A stretch of DNA of 64,000 bases from Clostridium sp. 1001275B_160808_H3 (GCF_015550425.1 NZ_JADNAT010000002.1:186001-250000), one strand, 5' to 3'; shown: positions 53,744 to 63,231, numbered from the stretch's first letter. The notes: generated by a model not told the origin, from the sequence alone. Translations and numbers: made by a program.

Positions 53744-55510
53744 TTATTTTATTATATAAGGTAATGTTAGTACCATTGAGGTACCCTTGCCATATACGCT
53801 AAATATTTCAAGTCCGTAGTCTTTCCCATAATTAAGTTTTAGTCTACGATTTATATTTCTTAATGCTATGCTACTGAATTTATTATTTTTATCATTAATA
53901 TAATCATTTAAATCCTTCAAATTTTCATCTTCAATGCCTATGCCATTATCAGATATTGTTAATAATAAATTATTATCTATATGATGACCTTGAATTATTA
54001 TTTTCCCATTACTATCACATTTACTTAATCCGTGGTAAATAGCATTTTCAATTAGTGGTTGAATTATCATCTTAATTATTTCACAATTGAGTAATTCTTC
54101 GGGGATAATATTTTCTATTGTAAAAAGCTGATCAAATCTTATTTTTTGTAAGTAAATATAATTATCTATTATTTCCATTTCTTGATTTAGCTTTACTGTA
54201 TTAATTTTTCTATTCATGCTATATCTTATTATTGAACCAAAGTATTCTGCCATAGTTGAGGTTTCTAAATCATCATTAATTTCCGCCATCATATGAATTG
54301 ATTCTAAAGTGTTATATATAAAATGAGGATTGATTTGATTTTGAAGCTGGCGAAGCTCTAATTCCTTTTGCTCTATTTGATTCTTATAGTTTATATTTAT
54401 TAAACTATTAATACGACCTTTCATGTCATTATACGAATTAACAAGTTTACCAATCTCATCATCTTTATCATATCTAAAGTTTTTATTTAAATTATTTTCT
54501 ATAGAGTTTGAAGACATATTGTTTATAAGATACTGTATTGGATTAAAAATTCTTTTTGTAAAGAATAGATACAGTATTATTGATGAAATTAGAAAAAATA
54601 GTATGTTAGTAATTAAAAAGATAATGTATAAATTATCTAGTTTAAATGCATCTTTCTTTGGTATTTTATTAATTACTATCCAATTTGAAATATTAACTGG
54701 ATTAGAACAAATAACATAAGGTGCATCTTCATATATATAATTTATTGACGGCTCAGAACTATTAAAATTTACTTTGTCAAAATAGTTGAATTCTGATTCT
54801 TCTTTATTTGTTGATAGAATTAAATCACCACTAGAACTATAAATTGAGATAGCTTCATTATTAAATGGTAAATCATAGTTTAATATATTATTAAACTCTT
54901 CAGTTGATAAAGTAACTAAAAGCATCCCTGTAATTTGGTTTGTATTAATATCTATTATTTTTCGTGTAAGAAGTATAAGATTTTTACCTTTTGAATAGTC
55001 TATATCGAAAATACTACTAGAATTAATATTTGCAAAAATTGAAGTAGCAGAAGATGAACTTAAACTTTCTTGAAACCAATTTTCATTAAGTGGATTTATA
55101 AGTTTATAGTGAGAACTGTTTCTGCTTGCAAATGCACCCATGCCTTTTAAATCATAAATATAAGCTCCACTTATATAATTATTTTGAATTAGCATCATTT
55201 CACAAAGATATTTTAAGTAGTTATAATGTGATATTTGAAAATTTTCAGTATCTCTCAATGTCTGATGCAACGTACTTATTTCTGGTATAAGTAAAGGATA
55301 TTTAGAAACATCAGAAATAGTGTTTATTTTTTCTTCTATTTGGTTACTAAAGCTAATATTGAAGTTTTTTATTAATTTTTCAGTTTTGTTAAATTCATAC
55401 TTTGAATAAGAATATAAATTAAAAGTAGTAACAAGTAAAAAGATTAAATAAAGACAAGTAAAAATAATTAGAGTTAACTTTTTTATAGATAAATTTTTAT
55501 AAGAAAACAT
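53744..55510 (-). CDS. Sensor histidine kinase, YesM/LytS type
   Basis: A 588-residue membrane kinase. TM1 is at about 12-32 (LTLIIFTCLYLIFLLVTTFN) and TM2 at about 290-312 (IIFLITNILFFLISSIILYL), enclosing a roughly 255-residue extracellular dCache-like sensor. HAMP is at 313-365. The His_kinase motif LQNQINPHFIYNTLESIHMM has the phospho-His at 396, and the HATPase has ENAIYHGLSK and ISDNGIGIED. YesM kinases respond to oligosaccharides and pair with YesN regulators. The gene is divergent from its likely partner at 55640. The nearby solute-binding protein may be part of the sensor. Confidence 0.94.
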   Translation of the reverse strand: MFSYKNLSIKKLTLIIFTCLYLIFLLVTTFNLYSYSKYEFNKTEKLIKNFNISFSNQIEEKINTISDVSKYPLLIPEISTLHQTLRDTENFQISHYNYLKYLCEMMLIQNNYISGAYIYDLKGMGAFASRNSSHYKLINPLNENWFQESLSSSSATSIFANINSSSIFDIDYSKGKNLILLTRKIIDINTNQITGMLLVTLSTEEFNNILNYDLPFNNEAISIYSSSGDLILSTNKEESEFNYFDKVNFNSSEPSINYIYEDAPYVICSNPVNISNWIVINKIPKKDAFKLDNLYIIFLITNILFFLISSIILYLFFTKRIFNPIQYLINNMSSNSIENNLNKNFRYDKDDEIGKLVNSYNDMKGRINSLININYKNQIEQKELELRQLQNQINPHFIYNTLESIHMMAEINDDLETSTMAEYFGSIIRYSMNRKINTVKLNQEMEIIDNYIYLQKIRFDQLFTIENIIPEELLNCEIIKMIIQPLIENAIYHGLSKCDSNGKIIIQGHHIDNNLLLTISDNGIGIEDENLKDLNDYINDKNNKFSSIALRNINRRLKLNYGKDYGLEIFSVYGKGTSMVLTLPYIIK

Positions 55511-55639
55511 AATTTACACCTAACTTCTTTAAAAAGTATATATTTTATTTTATTAAAGTATAATTCTTCTAAAATGTAAACATTTAATATATAATAAATA
55601 TATAATGAACTGAAAAAATATTCAATAGTAGGTGTAAAG

Positions 55640-56866
55640 ATGAAGATATTGATAGTAGATGATGATAAAATTATTAGATTAGGATTAAAGAAAATAATTA
55701 ATAGGCTATTTCCAGAGTATGAAGTTTTATCAGAATTTCAGAATGGATTAGTAGCATTCGAATATCTAAGAAATAATAAAATAGATTTAGTTATAACTGA
55801 TATAAAAATGCCTATAATGACTGGAAGTGAGTTAATAGAAAAATCAGTAAGAGAGATAGACAATCCTCCATTATTTATTGTGCTAAGTGGATATGATGAA
55901 TTTACTTATGTAAGAGATACTATGAAATTTGGAGCGTTTAATTACTTATTAAAGCCTATTAAACAAGATGAATTAAAAAAAGTAATCTCTGAAGCAGAAG
56001 TTAAAATTAAAGAGAATACAAAGCAAGATAATATATTTAATAAATCAATAGAGATATTAAAAAAAGATTTTTTTAGACATATATTATTTTCAAATTCTGA
56101 ATGGAATTATAGAAGCGATAAGTCCTTTTTAGAAGATATACAGCTTAATGAAAATTATATGTACAAGCTTATTATAGTCGAGAATGCAAAAAAACAAAAA
56201 GAATTATTGAAAAAATATATAAAAAATATTGTTACTAGATGTATCTATATTGAATATATATATTTTAATTTTGAAGGAAACTCATATATAGTGTTTTATT
56301 TAGATATCACTAAAAGTGCTTTTGATGAAGGAGTAAACAATTACATTGAAAATGAGGTGAAAATATTTGTAGAGAAAAATATAAATGTCTATATAATGGA
56401 GCAAACTGATGAATTATATAAGTTAAAGGACCAATCAATAAGGTTTAGAAAAATTAGAAATACAATATATTATGAAAGTAAAGCAAGAAAATATTTATTA
56501 AAATTATCAGATGAAAATAAAGTTATTGAAGAAGAGAGTAATATTAATACAAATTTAACTGTTATAAAACTTGCTAAGCAATACATAATAAATAATTTTA
56601 ATAAAAATATATCTCTTAAGGAGGTAGCAGATGAGGTTTTTTTAAGCCAAAATTATCTATCTGAATTATTTAAAAAAGAAGTTGGAGAAGGATTTTATGA
56701 ATTTTTAACTGAATACAGGATAAAGATTGCAAAAGAATTATTGGTAACAACAAATTTAAAAGTTTATGAGATAGCAGTAAGGGTAGGGTATAATGATGCA
56801 ATAACTTTTGGAAGGGCTTTTAAAAAAGTAACAGGATATACACCAAATAGCTTTAGAAATAATTAG
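55640..56866 (+). CDS. Response regulator with AraC-type output, YesN type
   Basis: 408 residues. The receiver domain 1-120 has ILIVDDDKIIRLGLKK, the phospho-Asp54 in LVITDIKMP and the Lys in NYLLKPIKQDE. A middle helical linker (130-300) follows. The C-terminal AraC double helix-turn-helix reads KNISLKEVADEVFLSQNYLS, ELFKKEVGEGFYEFLTEYRI and VGYNDAITFGRAFKKVTGYT. It should bind near sugar promoters when the YesM-type kinase is active. It is divergent from that kinase across 129 bp and lies 31 bp before the solute-binding protein gene. Confidence 0.94.
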   Translation: MKILIVDDDKIIRLGLKKIINRLFPEYEVLSEFQNGLVAFEYLRNNKIDLVITDIKMPIMTGSELIEKSVREIDNPPLFIVLSGYDEFTYVRDTMKFGAFNYLLKPIKQDELKKVISEAEVKIKENTKQDNIFNKSIEILKKDFFRHILFSNSEWNYRSDKSFLEDIQLNENYMYKLIIVENAKKQKELLKKYIKNIVTRCIYIEYIYFNFEGNSYIVFYLDITKSAFDEGVNNYIENEVKIFVEKNINVYIMEQTDELYKLKDQSIRFRKIRNTIYYESKARKYLLKLSDENKVIEEESNINTNLTVIKLAKQYIINNFNKNISLKEVADEVFLSQNYLSELFKKEVGEGFYEFLTEYRIKIAKELLVTTNLKVYEIAVRVGYNDAITFGRAFKKVTGYTPNSFRNN

Positions 56867-56897
56867 AATCCATTATTTTATGAAAGAGGTTAGGTCA

Positions 56898-58202
56898 ATG
56901 AAAAATAAAAAAATAAAGATTTCTATCATGGTAATCATGGCTATTATAACTACTTTTTTTGGAGTTAAAATTATTAAAGAAGATAAAGCTGAAGGGAATA
57001 TTTTAAAAAATGAGAATAAAGAATTAGCGGGAGAAATAACATTTGTTAGTAATAGAATTGATAAAAAAGAAGAACTTAAAACTTTAATATCAGAGTTTGA
57101 GGAAGAGCATCCAAAGGTTAAGGTGAACTTAGAATTAATAGGAGATGCAGAAGAGATTCTTCAAAGAAGAGCTATGGTTCAAGAACTGCCAGATGTAACT
57201 TTAATCCCTAGTGCTATAAAAGCAAGTGAATATTCTCAGTTTTTTTTGGATTTGGATGATTTAGGATTCACAGAAGATAATATATATAATTATAGCACCG
57301 GTATTGGTAGCGATGGTAAGCTTTACAACTTAACTACATCAATTTCATGGAACGGAATTATATATAATAAAAGCGTATTTAAAAAATTAAACATAAATGA
57401 ACTCCCAAAGACTAATGAAGAATTTTTAAATTTATGTAAAGCTATAAAAGATAATAAAATAATCCCAATTGCATTAAACTATAAGCAAGTTTGGACTATG
57501 AATACTTGGATAGATGTAGCACCATATTTATTCGATGTGAAACTTGAAAAAAATATAATCTTAAATAATGAGGATATTTTAAGTGACAATAGCGGGATTT
57601 TTAGAGCTTTAAATTTTGTAAGAAACATCTATCAAAATAATTATTGTGAAGACAATTTACTAAATTATGAATGGGAACAAAGTAAGGTAGACATTAAAAA
57701 TGGAAAAGTAGCTATGATATTTTGGAATTCAGATTTTAAATATCAACTAGAAGATATAGGAATGAATATGGATGATATAGGCATGTTTCCATTACCAGAT
57801 AGTAAATACATAAAAGTTTATGGAGATTATAAGATCGGAGTTGCTAAAAACACAAAATACCCAGAGTTATCAAAAGCATTCCTAAAGTTTTTATTTGAAG
57901 AAGATCGTTATGCAAATGCGGTAAATATATTATCTCCTTTGAAAGAAAACTTGAGAAACAGGGATTTAATAAAAGAGTTGGAAGCATATAATATTCCAAT
58001 AGATATACATGGTGATACTATAAAAAATCAAACAGAAGAAGATAGAAAGATTCGGGAATGGTATGAAACTTTAAGAAGATTATCAGGATTAGATTATTCT
58101 TTTGTTCAAGAGTATATTACAAGTTCAGATATAGAAAACTTAAGGGATCAAATGAATAACAAATGGAATGAGTTGGAGAGAAAATCTGAAAGCAATGATT
58201 AA
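56898..58202 (+). CDS. Membrane-anchored extracellular solute-binding protein, no permease partner
   Basis: 434 residues. The N-terminus KIKISIMVIMAIITTFFGVK (residues 6-25) is a hydrophobic segment without lipobox cysteine, so the protein is held by an uncleaved anchor. The rest is a type-1 sugar-binding fold: GEITFVSNRIDKKEELKTLI, SWNGIIYNKSVFKKLNINEL, PIALNYKQVWTMNTWIDVAP and VAMIFWNSDFKYQLEDIG. No permease or ATPase gene is next to it. Just upstream is the YesN regulator, with the kinase divergent, so it may deliver ligand to the sensor. AAAGAGGT precedes the ATG at 56898. The ATG at 56880 lacks a site. Confidence 0.85.
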   Translation: MKNKKIKISIMVIMAIITTFFGVKIIKEDKAEGNILKNENKELAGEITFVSNRIDKKEELKTLISEFEEEHPKVKVNLELIGDAEEILQRRAMVQELPDVTLIPSAIKASEYSQFFLDLDDLGFTEDNIYNYSTGIGSDGKLYNLTTSISWNGIIYNKSVFKKLNINELPKTNEEFLNLCKAIKDNKIIPIALNYKQVWTMNTWIDVAPYLFDVKLEKNIILNNEDILSDNSGIFRALNFVRNIYQNNYCEDNLLNYEWEQSKVDIKNGKVAMIFWNSDFKYQLEDIGMNMDDIGMFPLPDSKYIKVYGDYKIGVAKNTKYPELSKAFLKFLFEEDRYANAVNILSPLKENLRNRDLIKELEAYNIPIDIHGDTIKNQTEEDRKIREWYETLRRLSGLDYSFVQEYITSSDIENLRDQMNNKWNELERKSESND

Positions 58203-58315
58203 AGATAGTATATTAATTATATTTACATATGTCTACTTTTATTAAAAAAATAGGAAGTATGGATAATAATAAATCAATTTAAATTACTAAGTATTTATAA
58301 TAATAATTGATTTAG

Positions 58316-58762
58316 TTATTCAATAACTTCCTCATTTCCTTCTTCATTTTTTTCTCCATTTTCTTCAGAGTTAGCTATTTCCGTAAAAGCTTCAAGCCTT
58401 AATGTGTTTGCATAAGTACTTAAGAGATAGGCGTTAGCTAACTTTATATATGGAGAAATATTAACATTTTCTTCCATATTATTTGTTCTTAAATTTCTAG
58501 AATAAACTCTTTTTATAGCTACGACCCATAAGAAAATATAGCCTAATAATACGAGTTGTTGACCTTGTAGTGTGATTTCAGCAGAAGCTACATCAGTATT
58601 ATTATTAGTTAATAAATCATGTATATCAACATTTGCAGCATATGCAAAAAAAGCATATCCTACTGAAAGAAATGTAGCGCCAGTTCGTTCGAGCTCTGCA
58701 AGGTTTATATCCAAGTTTTTTATAAACTCTTCAATATCATCAAATGAATCATTATTACTCAT
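58316..58762 (-). CDS. Hypothetical membrane protein
   Basis: Unrecognised, 148 residues. An acidic N-terminus (MSNNDSFDDIEEFIKNLDIN) is followed by two hydrophobic segments: ATFLSVGYAFFAYAANV (about 29-45) and QQLVLLGYIFLWVVAIKRVY (about 68-87). The tail is very Glu-rich. GGAGG precedes the ATG on the reverse strand. It lies alone between the solute-binding protein and HxlR genes. Two-helix membrane topology is the only thing I can support. Confidence 0.6.
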   Translation of the reverse strand: MSNNDSFDDIEEFIKNLDINLAELERTGATFLSVGYAFFAYAANVDIHDLLTNNNTDVASAEITLQGQQLVLLGYIFLWVVAIKRVYSRNLRTNNMEENVNISPYIKLANAYLLSTYANTLRLEAFTEIANSEENGEKNEEGNEEVIE

Positions 58763-58879
58763 ATAAAATATATACCTCCAATAAGAGTTCTAATTATTAT
58801 ATGATATTGTATATAATTTTGAGTCATATTTTTTAATGTAAAAAAATAATATAGATATTTATTATTCGTAAGATAGTGC

Positions 58880-59218
58880 TTAGGGATTTCTATTGATATT
58901 TGGATAATACTTTTCAGACCAGACTTCAAGCTCTTTTATAATTTTAGTAATTTCTTTTCCTTTTTCAGTTAAATAATATTCAACTTTAGGAGGAGTTTCA
59001 TCATAATTCATCTTAATAACTAACTCATCTATTTCAAGTTCTTTTAAATTTTCAGTTAATACTTTGTGACTTATTCCCTTTACAAAGCGTTGAAGTTCTA
59101 AAAATCTCTTTGGGCCATCATAAAGATGGCATAAAATAAGAGATTTCCATTTACCTCTTATAAAATCCATTGCAAAGTCTAGTAAGCATACATATTTCTT
59201 ATTATTGTAATTTATCAT
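58880..59218 (-). CDS. HxlR-family transcriptional regulator
   Basis: A 112-residue winged-helix protein of the HxlR/YodB/MarR-like group: CLLDFAMDFIRGKWKSLILC, PKRFLELQRFVKGISHKVLT, ENLKELEIDELV and the wing YYLTEKGKEITKIIKELEVW. The N-terminal Cys at about residue 11 is the position of the redox-sensing Cys6 in YodB/HypR, so redox or electrophile sensing is possible. AGGAAGG precedes the ATG. Members usually control a divergent oxidoreductase. The forward neighbour here is the DUF6323 gene instead. Confidence 0.93.
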   Translation of the reverse strand: MINYNNKKYVCLLDFAMDFIRGKWKSLILCHLYDGPKRFLELQRFVKGISHKVLTENLKELEIDELVIKMNYDETPPKVEYYLTEKGKEITKIIKELEVWSEKYYPNINRNP

Positions 59219-59485
59219 AATGCGGTACCTTCCTAGAATATTTTAAATAAATTTATACTTTATTTAAAATGAGATGTTTTATATTATATAAGAAAAAATT
59301 TTCAATTGCAACAAATGTAAACTGAAGAAAATTTGTAGAAGAACAGATTAAAATCAGAAGAAAATAGAAAAATTACTATTTTAGCTATAAAAAATAATAG
59401 TAATAGATATTTAACTAAGATTGAGAATTTAAATAGATAAAAAAGAAAGTATTATTAAGAAAAGATATATGATTATATAAAAATA
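59219..59485. other. AT-rich divergent gap after hxlR
   Basis: No coding frame with a ribosome site. A weak dyad ATTACTATT/AATAGTAAT (about 59372-59404) is the only structure seen. Confidence 0.35.
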
Positions 59486-59517
59486 ACATTGACTACAGAA
59501 ATAGACAATGTTAGAAT
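59486..59517 (+). promoter_or_regulatory. promoter with dyad operator before the DUF6323/DUF6179 pair
   Basis: TTGACT (59489-59494), 17-base spacer, TAGAAT (59512-59517). The inverted repeat ACATTG-N14-CAATGT (59486-59491, 59506-59511) spans the -35 and spacer, a natural repressor site. The start codon is 100 bp downstream. Confidence 0.6.
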
Positions 59518-59615
59518 AATATTCTACTATATTATTTATTAGTATATATAATTAAATCATATCATATTCAAAAAAGAAAGTCAATATAAAAATAAAAAGT
59601 TTTGGAGGTTATTTT

Positions 59616-60086
59616 ATGGAAAATAATATTATATCTATTCCAGATTCCTATATAAATAAACAAACTTTTTTAGAAATTCAAAAATGTAATGATGAAACTC
59701 TACACTACGGATTAAAACTTTCAGAAGAGGATATAAAAATAATTTTAGAAACTAGAAAAGAATCACTTATTAAAACTGGAAGAGTAGAATTTAGTGGAGG
59801 ATTAATTCAAAAAATTATACTAGCATTTTGTGATTCCCCTTATATTTCTCAATATAATTATATCGAAACAATAGATGATATAATAGAAGCCTTTTATTAT
59901 TATAAAAATGAGACTATGGATGAAATAGGTGATGATGAATTAATAAACTTAATGAAGAATTATTTTGATAATGAATGTCAAGGGTCATTAGACCTTCTAA
60001 AATATAAATATCTAGATAATATTGCCCACAATATAAAATATGGAGTGGCTGACTATTTTAATATGGATGAAGATGAGGATAAGTAA
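59616..60086 (+). CDS. DUF6323 family protein
   Basis: A 156-residue acidic cytoplasmic protein resembling the DUF6323 family, which I know only as an uncharacterised group in Clostridia. Seen: a helical start (FLEIQKCNDETLHYGLKLSE), the segment TRKESLIKTGRVEFSGGLIQ, and IQKIILAFCDSPYISQYNYI, then a helical acidic tail ending DEDEDK. It has no transmembrane segment or catalytic motif. Its stop codon overlaps the ATG of the next gene (TAATG at 60084-60088), so the two proteins are translationally coupled and probably work as a pair. TTGGAGG precedes the ATG. Confidence 0.75.
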   Translation: MENNIISIPDSYINKQTFLEIQKCNDETLHYGLKLSEEDIKIILETRKESLIKTGRVEFSGGLIQKIILAFCDSPYISQYNYIETIDDIIEAFYYYKNETMDEIGDDELINLMKNYFDNECQGSLDLLKYKYLDNIAHNIKYGVADYFNMDEDEDK

Positions 60087-61444
60087 TGAGTAATTTAATT
60101 ATAAATAATAAAGAAGGAGCAGATGAAATATTAAATCAAGAGAATTATTTCCAATCTTTATTACAATATTCATATAATAACAATTTATTAGATAAAGAAG
60201 ATTTTGAAAAAGTACAAATTCAAATTATGAATATTTTAAAAGATATTGTAACTTATTATACAATGGATTCAAGTTCATCTGTTAGGGTTGAGGTAGCAGA
60301 AAGCTTATTATCGTCAATATATTATACAATTAGTTTATTTATAAAGAATAACTCTAATGCTAATGAAGCTATAAAGATACTCAAAGAAGAAAGTATCAAG
60401 GAAATATTCAACAAAGGTGAAAAATTATTGAGAGTTAAATTTGATGATTGCATATCTTTATTAAGTAGTGTACAAAAAACAAAATTAATAATAAAAAATT
60501 ATGCTTATAATGACACTATTGATTATGGAATTCCACTGTTTTTTAAAAAATATGATATTAGATATGGAAGTCATGAAACTCCAGGATCTATAGATTATCC
60601 ATTATCTAATGATAATATGAATTTAGTAGGTATTGAATATATAGAGAACTATTTAAAGAAACTAAATTTAGAAAACAAGTTTTGTTCTAACTTCAATACA
60701 ATAGAAATAGAAGATTTATTAAATGGATATGATAAAAAATCATATCATCTATTAATTAATATTTTTGATTTAGTATTAACAAATTCTATTGGTTCTGTTT
60801 TCTTAAATAAAGAAGCTAGTAATTTAAGAATAACACCATATGAAAAGTTATATCTTAAAGAGAGGTTTATAAATTTATCAGAGAAAGAAATAAAAAAAGA
60901 AATATTATTAGCAGTAGAAAGAATTTGTATTGAATTTTTAATCGATGCAGATGATTTAGATTTAGTTAACTATTTAAATAATGCCTCTGTAAAAATTTCT
61001 CATGAACTTAATAGAGATATAAATCAAATTGATAGAATATTCATCACTCCTAATAATGAAAAAGAAAAAACTATAAAATATCAAGATAGAAAAAGTGTTG
61101 AAAATAGTATATTTAGAAATATTTCTGAAGAAGTTAGAACTTGTAGTAATGTAGAGGATAAAATAAAAATTATTAAAGAGGACATTCATAGTTTAACTGA
61201 TTTGGTAGATTTACTAGGGGCAGATTGTATATTTGAGTATGAGTTTACTGAAGTCTTTAAAGCTTTAGATGATTTTGAAATTGCTTTATTAATTAAGTAT
61301 TTGCCGAGAGATAAAGATGTAGAAAGTGATTATGGAACTGAAAGTGAAAAGGAATGGCATGAAAAATTATTGAGATTTATTGATAGCTTAGATGAAATAA
61401 AAAGAAGAAATATTTTGAGGTTATCCAGTAAGTTTGAAATATAA
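60086..61444 (+). CDS. DUF6179 family protein, partner of DUF6323
   Basis: A 452-residue cytoplasmic protein resembling DUF6179. It is almost wholly helical: NYFQSLLQYSYNNNLLDKED, SSSVRVEVAESLLSSIYYTI, a middle KKYDIRYGSHETPGSIDYPL and LYLKERFINLSEKEIKKEIL. The last part (about 350-450) contains LVDLLGADCIFEYEFTEVFK and an acidic KDVESDYGTESEKEWHEKL. I see no nucleotide-binding, metal or membrane motif. It overlaps DUF6323 and is probably in a complex with it; that is inference. The function is unknown. A terminator follows at 61473-61541. Confidence 0.75.
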   Translation: MSNLIINNKEGADEILNQENYFQSLLQYSYNNNLLDKEDFEKVQIQIMNILKDIVTYYTMDSSSSVRVEVAESLLSSIYYTISLFIKNNSNANEAIKILKEESIKEIFNKGEKLLRVKFDDCISLLSSVQKTKLIIKNYAYNDTIDYGIPLFFKKYDIRYGSHETPGSIDYPLSNDNMNLVGIEYIENYLKKLNLENKFCSNFNTIEIEDLLNGYDKKSYHLLINIFDLVLTNSIGSVFLNKEASNLRITPYEKLYLKERFINLSEKEIKKEILLAVERICIEFLIDADDLDLVNYLNNASVKISHELNRDINQIDRIFITPNNEKEKTIKYQDRKSVENSIFRNISEEVRTCSNVEDKIKIIKEDIHSLTDLVDLLGADCIFEYEFTEVFKALDDFEIALLIKYLPRDKDVESDYGTESEKEWHEKLLRFIDSLDEIKRRNILRLSSKFEI

Positions 61445-61472
61445 AGCAGATGGTACATGAGCTTATTAATCT

Positions 61473-61541
61473 TAGAATGTAAAAATAGAAGATATAGTAG
61501 TATTTATTACTAAGATATCTTCATTTTATATTCTTATTTTT
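61473..61541 (+). terminator. terminator of the DUF6323/DUF6179 pair
   Basis: TAGAATGTAAAAATAGAAGA (to 61495) pairs with ATATCTTCATTTTATATTCT (61515-61536), imperfect but long, with an inner AGTAGTA/TACT loop and TTTTT at the end. Confidence 0.75.
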
Positions 61542-61639
61542 AACTGTATCATAGCAGACTTTAATTTTATAACATATAATTATAAGAAAAGTGTTAATAT
61601 TGTTAATAAATGAAATAGTTCATAGAAGGAGATGATAAT

Positions 61640-62350
61640 ATGAATAAGCCTATTATTGGAGTTACAGCACTTTTTGATGATGAAAAAGAAAGTATTTGGA
61701 TGTTACCGTCATATTTAGATGCAATTACAGATGCAGGAGGAATCCCTGTCATATTACCAATTATAGATAACGAAGAAGATATAAAGACTTTGGCAAATAA
61801 ATTTGATGGATTTTTATTAGCTGGTGGTCAAGATATTAATCCTGAAATATATAAGGAAAAGAAATTGGCTCATTGTGGAGGTATAAATGTTGCAAGAGAT
61901 AAGATGGAAAAAAGTTTGTTAAAGGAAATATTAACTATAGATAAGCCATTACTTGCAATATGCAGAGGTTTTCAACTTTTAAATTCATATTTAGGGGGCT
62001 CTTTATACCAAGATATAAAAATAGATAGAAATAATAATAAAGATAGTATTCATAGGCAAGAAAAACCTTATAATAAGCCAAGTCATAAGGTAATAGTTAA
62101 AAAGAACTCTTTACTATTTGATATTATGCAAAAAGAAGAAATAATGGTAAATAGTATGCATCATCAGGCTATAAAGAATGTTTCTCCTAATGTAACTGAT
62201 GCTGCAATAAGTGAGGATGGAGTTATAGAGAGCATTTATATTAAGGATAGAAAGTTTGTATTAGGGGTACAGTGGCATCCGGAACATTTATATAAAGATT
62301 ATGAAGAGCAGTTTAATATATTTAAGGAATTTATAAATAGATGCAGTTAA
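61640..62350 (+). CDS. Class I glutamine amidotransferase, gamma-glutamyl-GABA hydrolase (PuuD) type
   Basis: 236 residues. The nucleophile Cys lies in the elbow LLAICRGFQLLNSYLGGSLY (Cys about 110). The catalytic His-Glu pair is in LGVQWHPEHLY. The oxyanion region is DGFLLAGGQDINPEIY and the N-terminus PIIGVTALFDDEKESIWMLP. This set is typical of the PuuD-like peptidase C26 family, which hydrolyses gamma-glutamyl amides such as gamma-glutamyl-GABA. No puuA or other putrescine gene is adjacent, so the natural substrate is open. AAGGAG precedes the ATG. It is a single gene. Confidence 0.92.
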   Translation: MNKPIIGVTALFDDEKESIWMLPSYLDAITDAGGIPVILPIIDNEEDIKTLANKFDGFLLAGGQDINPEIYKEKKLAHCGGINVARDKMEKSLLKEILTIDKPLLAICRGFQLLNSYLGGSLYQDIKIDRNNNKDSIHRQEKPYNKPSHKVIVKKNSLLFDIMQKEEIMVNSMHHQAIKNVSPNVTDAAISEDGVIESIYIKDRKFVLGVQWHPEHLYKDYEEQFNIFKEFINRCS

Positions 62351-62602
62351 ATATATCAAAGTACCAGAAAAATACTTTTAATAACTTTAAATGGAAATTA
62401 AATACTATTAATGGAAAATATAAACATTGTGGAAAAGTGCTAGAAAAATAAGAAAAGAATAAAAAAGATGAGTTAAACTTAAGCAACGAAGAAAATCACT
62501 TTTTACTTAAATTAATAAAGGGAGTAATATATGATTATTACTAGTAATAATTAATTCATGAAGTTTGCAAGCTATATAAATATAACTAAGGAGTTGTACT
62601 TT

Positions 62603-63109
62603 GTGGAAGTAAATAGTGTGAATCTAAGCCAAGAAGTATATATATCAGATGCCGAGAAAATATGTAACTGGCTTAGTGATGAGGAAATAACAAGTTATTT
62701 AAATGAAGACATTAATGTAAAGCGAAATTTAATTAACGTTATAAATAGGGTAAATATGCCTATTTTAACTCATCTTTTTAATAATAATTGTAGATTTTTT
62801 ATTATAAAAAATATATATGGCGCAATAGGATTTTTACGACTAGTACCAAAAGGTGAGTTTGTAGAAATAGTTATTGCAGTAGGTGAAAAAGATTTATGGG
62901 GAAAGGGAATAGGGCATAATGCTGTACTCGAAGCTTTAAAAGTAGCTTTTTTTGATATGAGGGCTGAATATGTTGTAGCTAAAATTAAAAAGATTAATAA
63001 GAGATCACAAAATCTTTTTAAGGGCTTAGGGTTTAAGCAAGCTAAAGAACTGGAAAGAGAAATTGAATATCATATTAGTATGAAGTCTTTCATTAGATCT
63101 GCTGCCTAG
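62603..63109 (+). CDS. GNAT-family N-acetyltransferase
   Basis: A 168-residue acetyltransferase of the RimJ/RimL-like GNAT type. Seen: the N-terminal strand-helix with ISDAEKICNWLSDEEITSYL, the acetyl-CoA loop EKDLWGKGIGHNAVLEALKV and the C-terminal motif KINKRSQNLFKGLGFKQAKE. AAGGAG at 62588-62593 selects the GTG at 62603. The frame extends to an ATG at 62558. Beyond an in-frame TAA at 62552 it extends to a well-spaced ATG at 62531, which has its own AAAGGGAG. The native start may thus have been lost by a nonsense change or replaced by a leader. The substrate is unknown. Confidence 0.8.
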   Translation: MEVNSVNLSQEVYISDAEKICNWLSDEEITSYLNEDINVKRNLINVINRVNMPILTHLFNNNCRFFIIKNIYGAIGFLRLVPKGEFVEIVIAVGEKDLWGKGIGHNAVLEALKVAFFDMRAEYVVAKIKKINKRSQNLFKGLGFKQAKELEREIEYHISMKSFIRSAA

Positions 63110-63192
63110 ACTATTTAAATATTACTTTCTTTAATTATATATTAAGTAGATAGTCCTAAAAATAATAACAATATATAGTTATTAATTCTGCT

Positions 63193-63231
63193 AAAAAAGT
63201 ATTGATTTTTGTTAATCAGTACTTTTTTTAT
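63193..63231 (+). terminator. Rho-independent terminator
   Basis: AAAAAAGTATTGATT (63193-63207) pairs with AATCAGTACTTTTTT (63214-63228) with one wobble and a T tail. It closes the GNAT gene. Confidence 0.88.
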
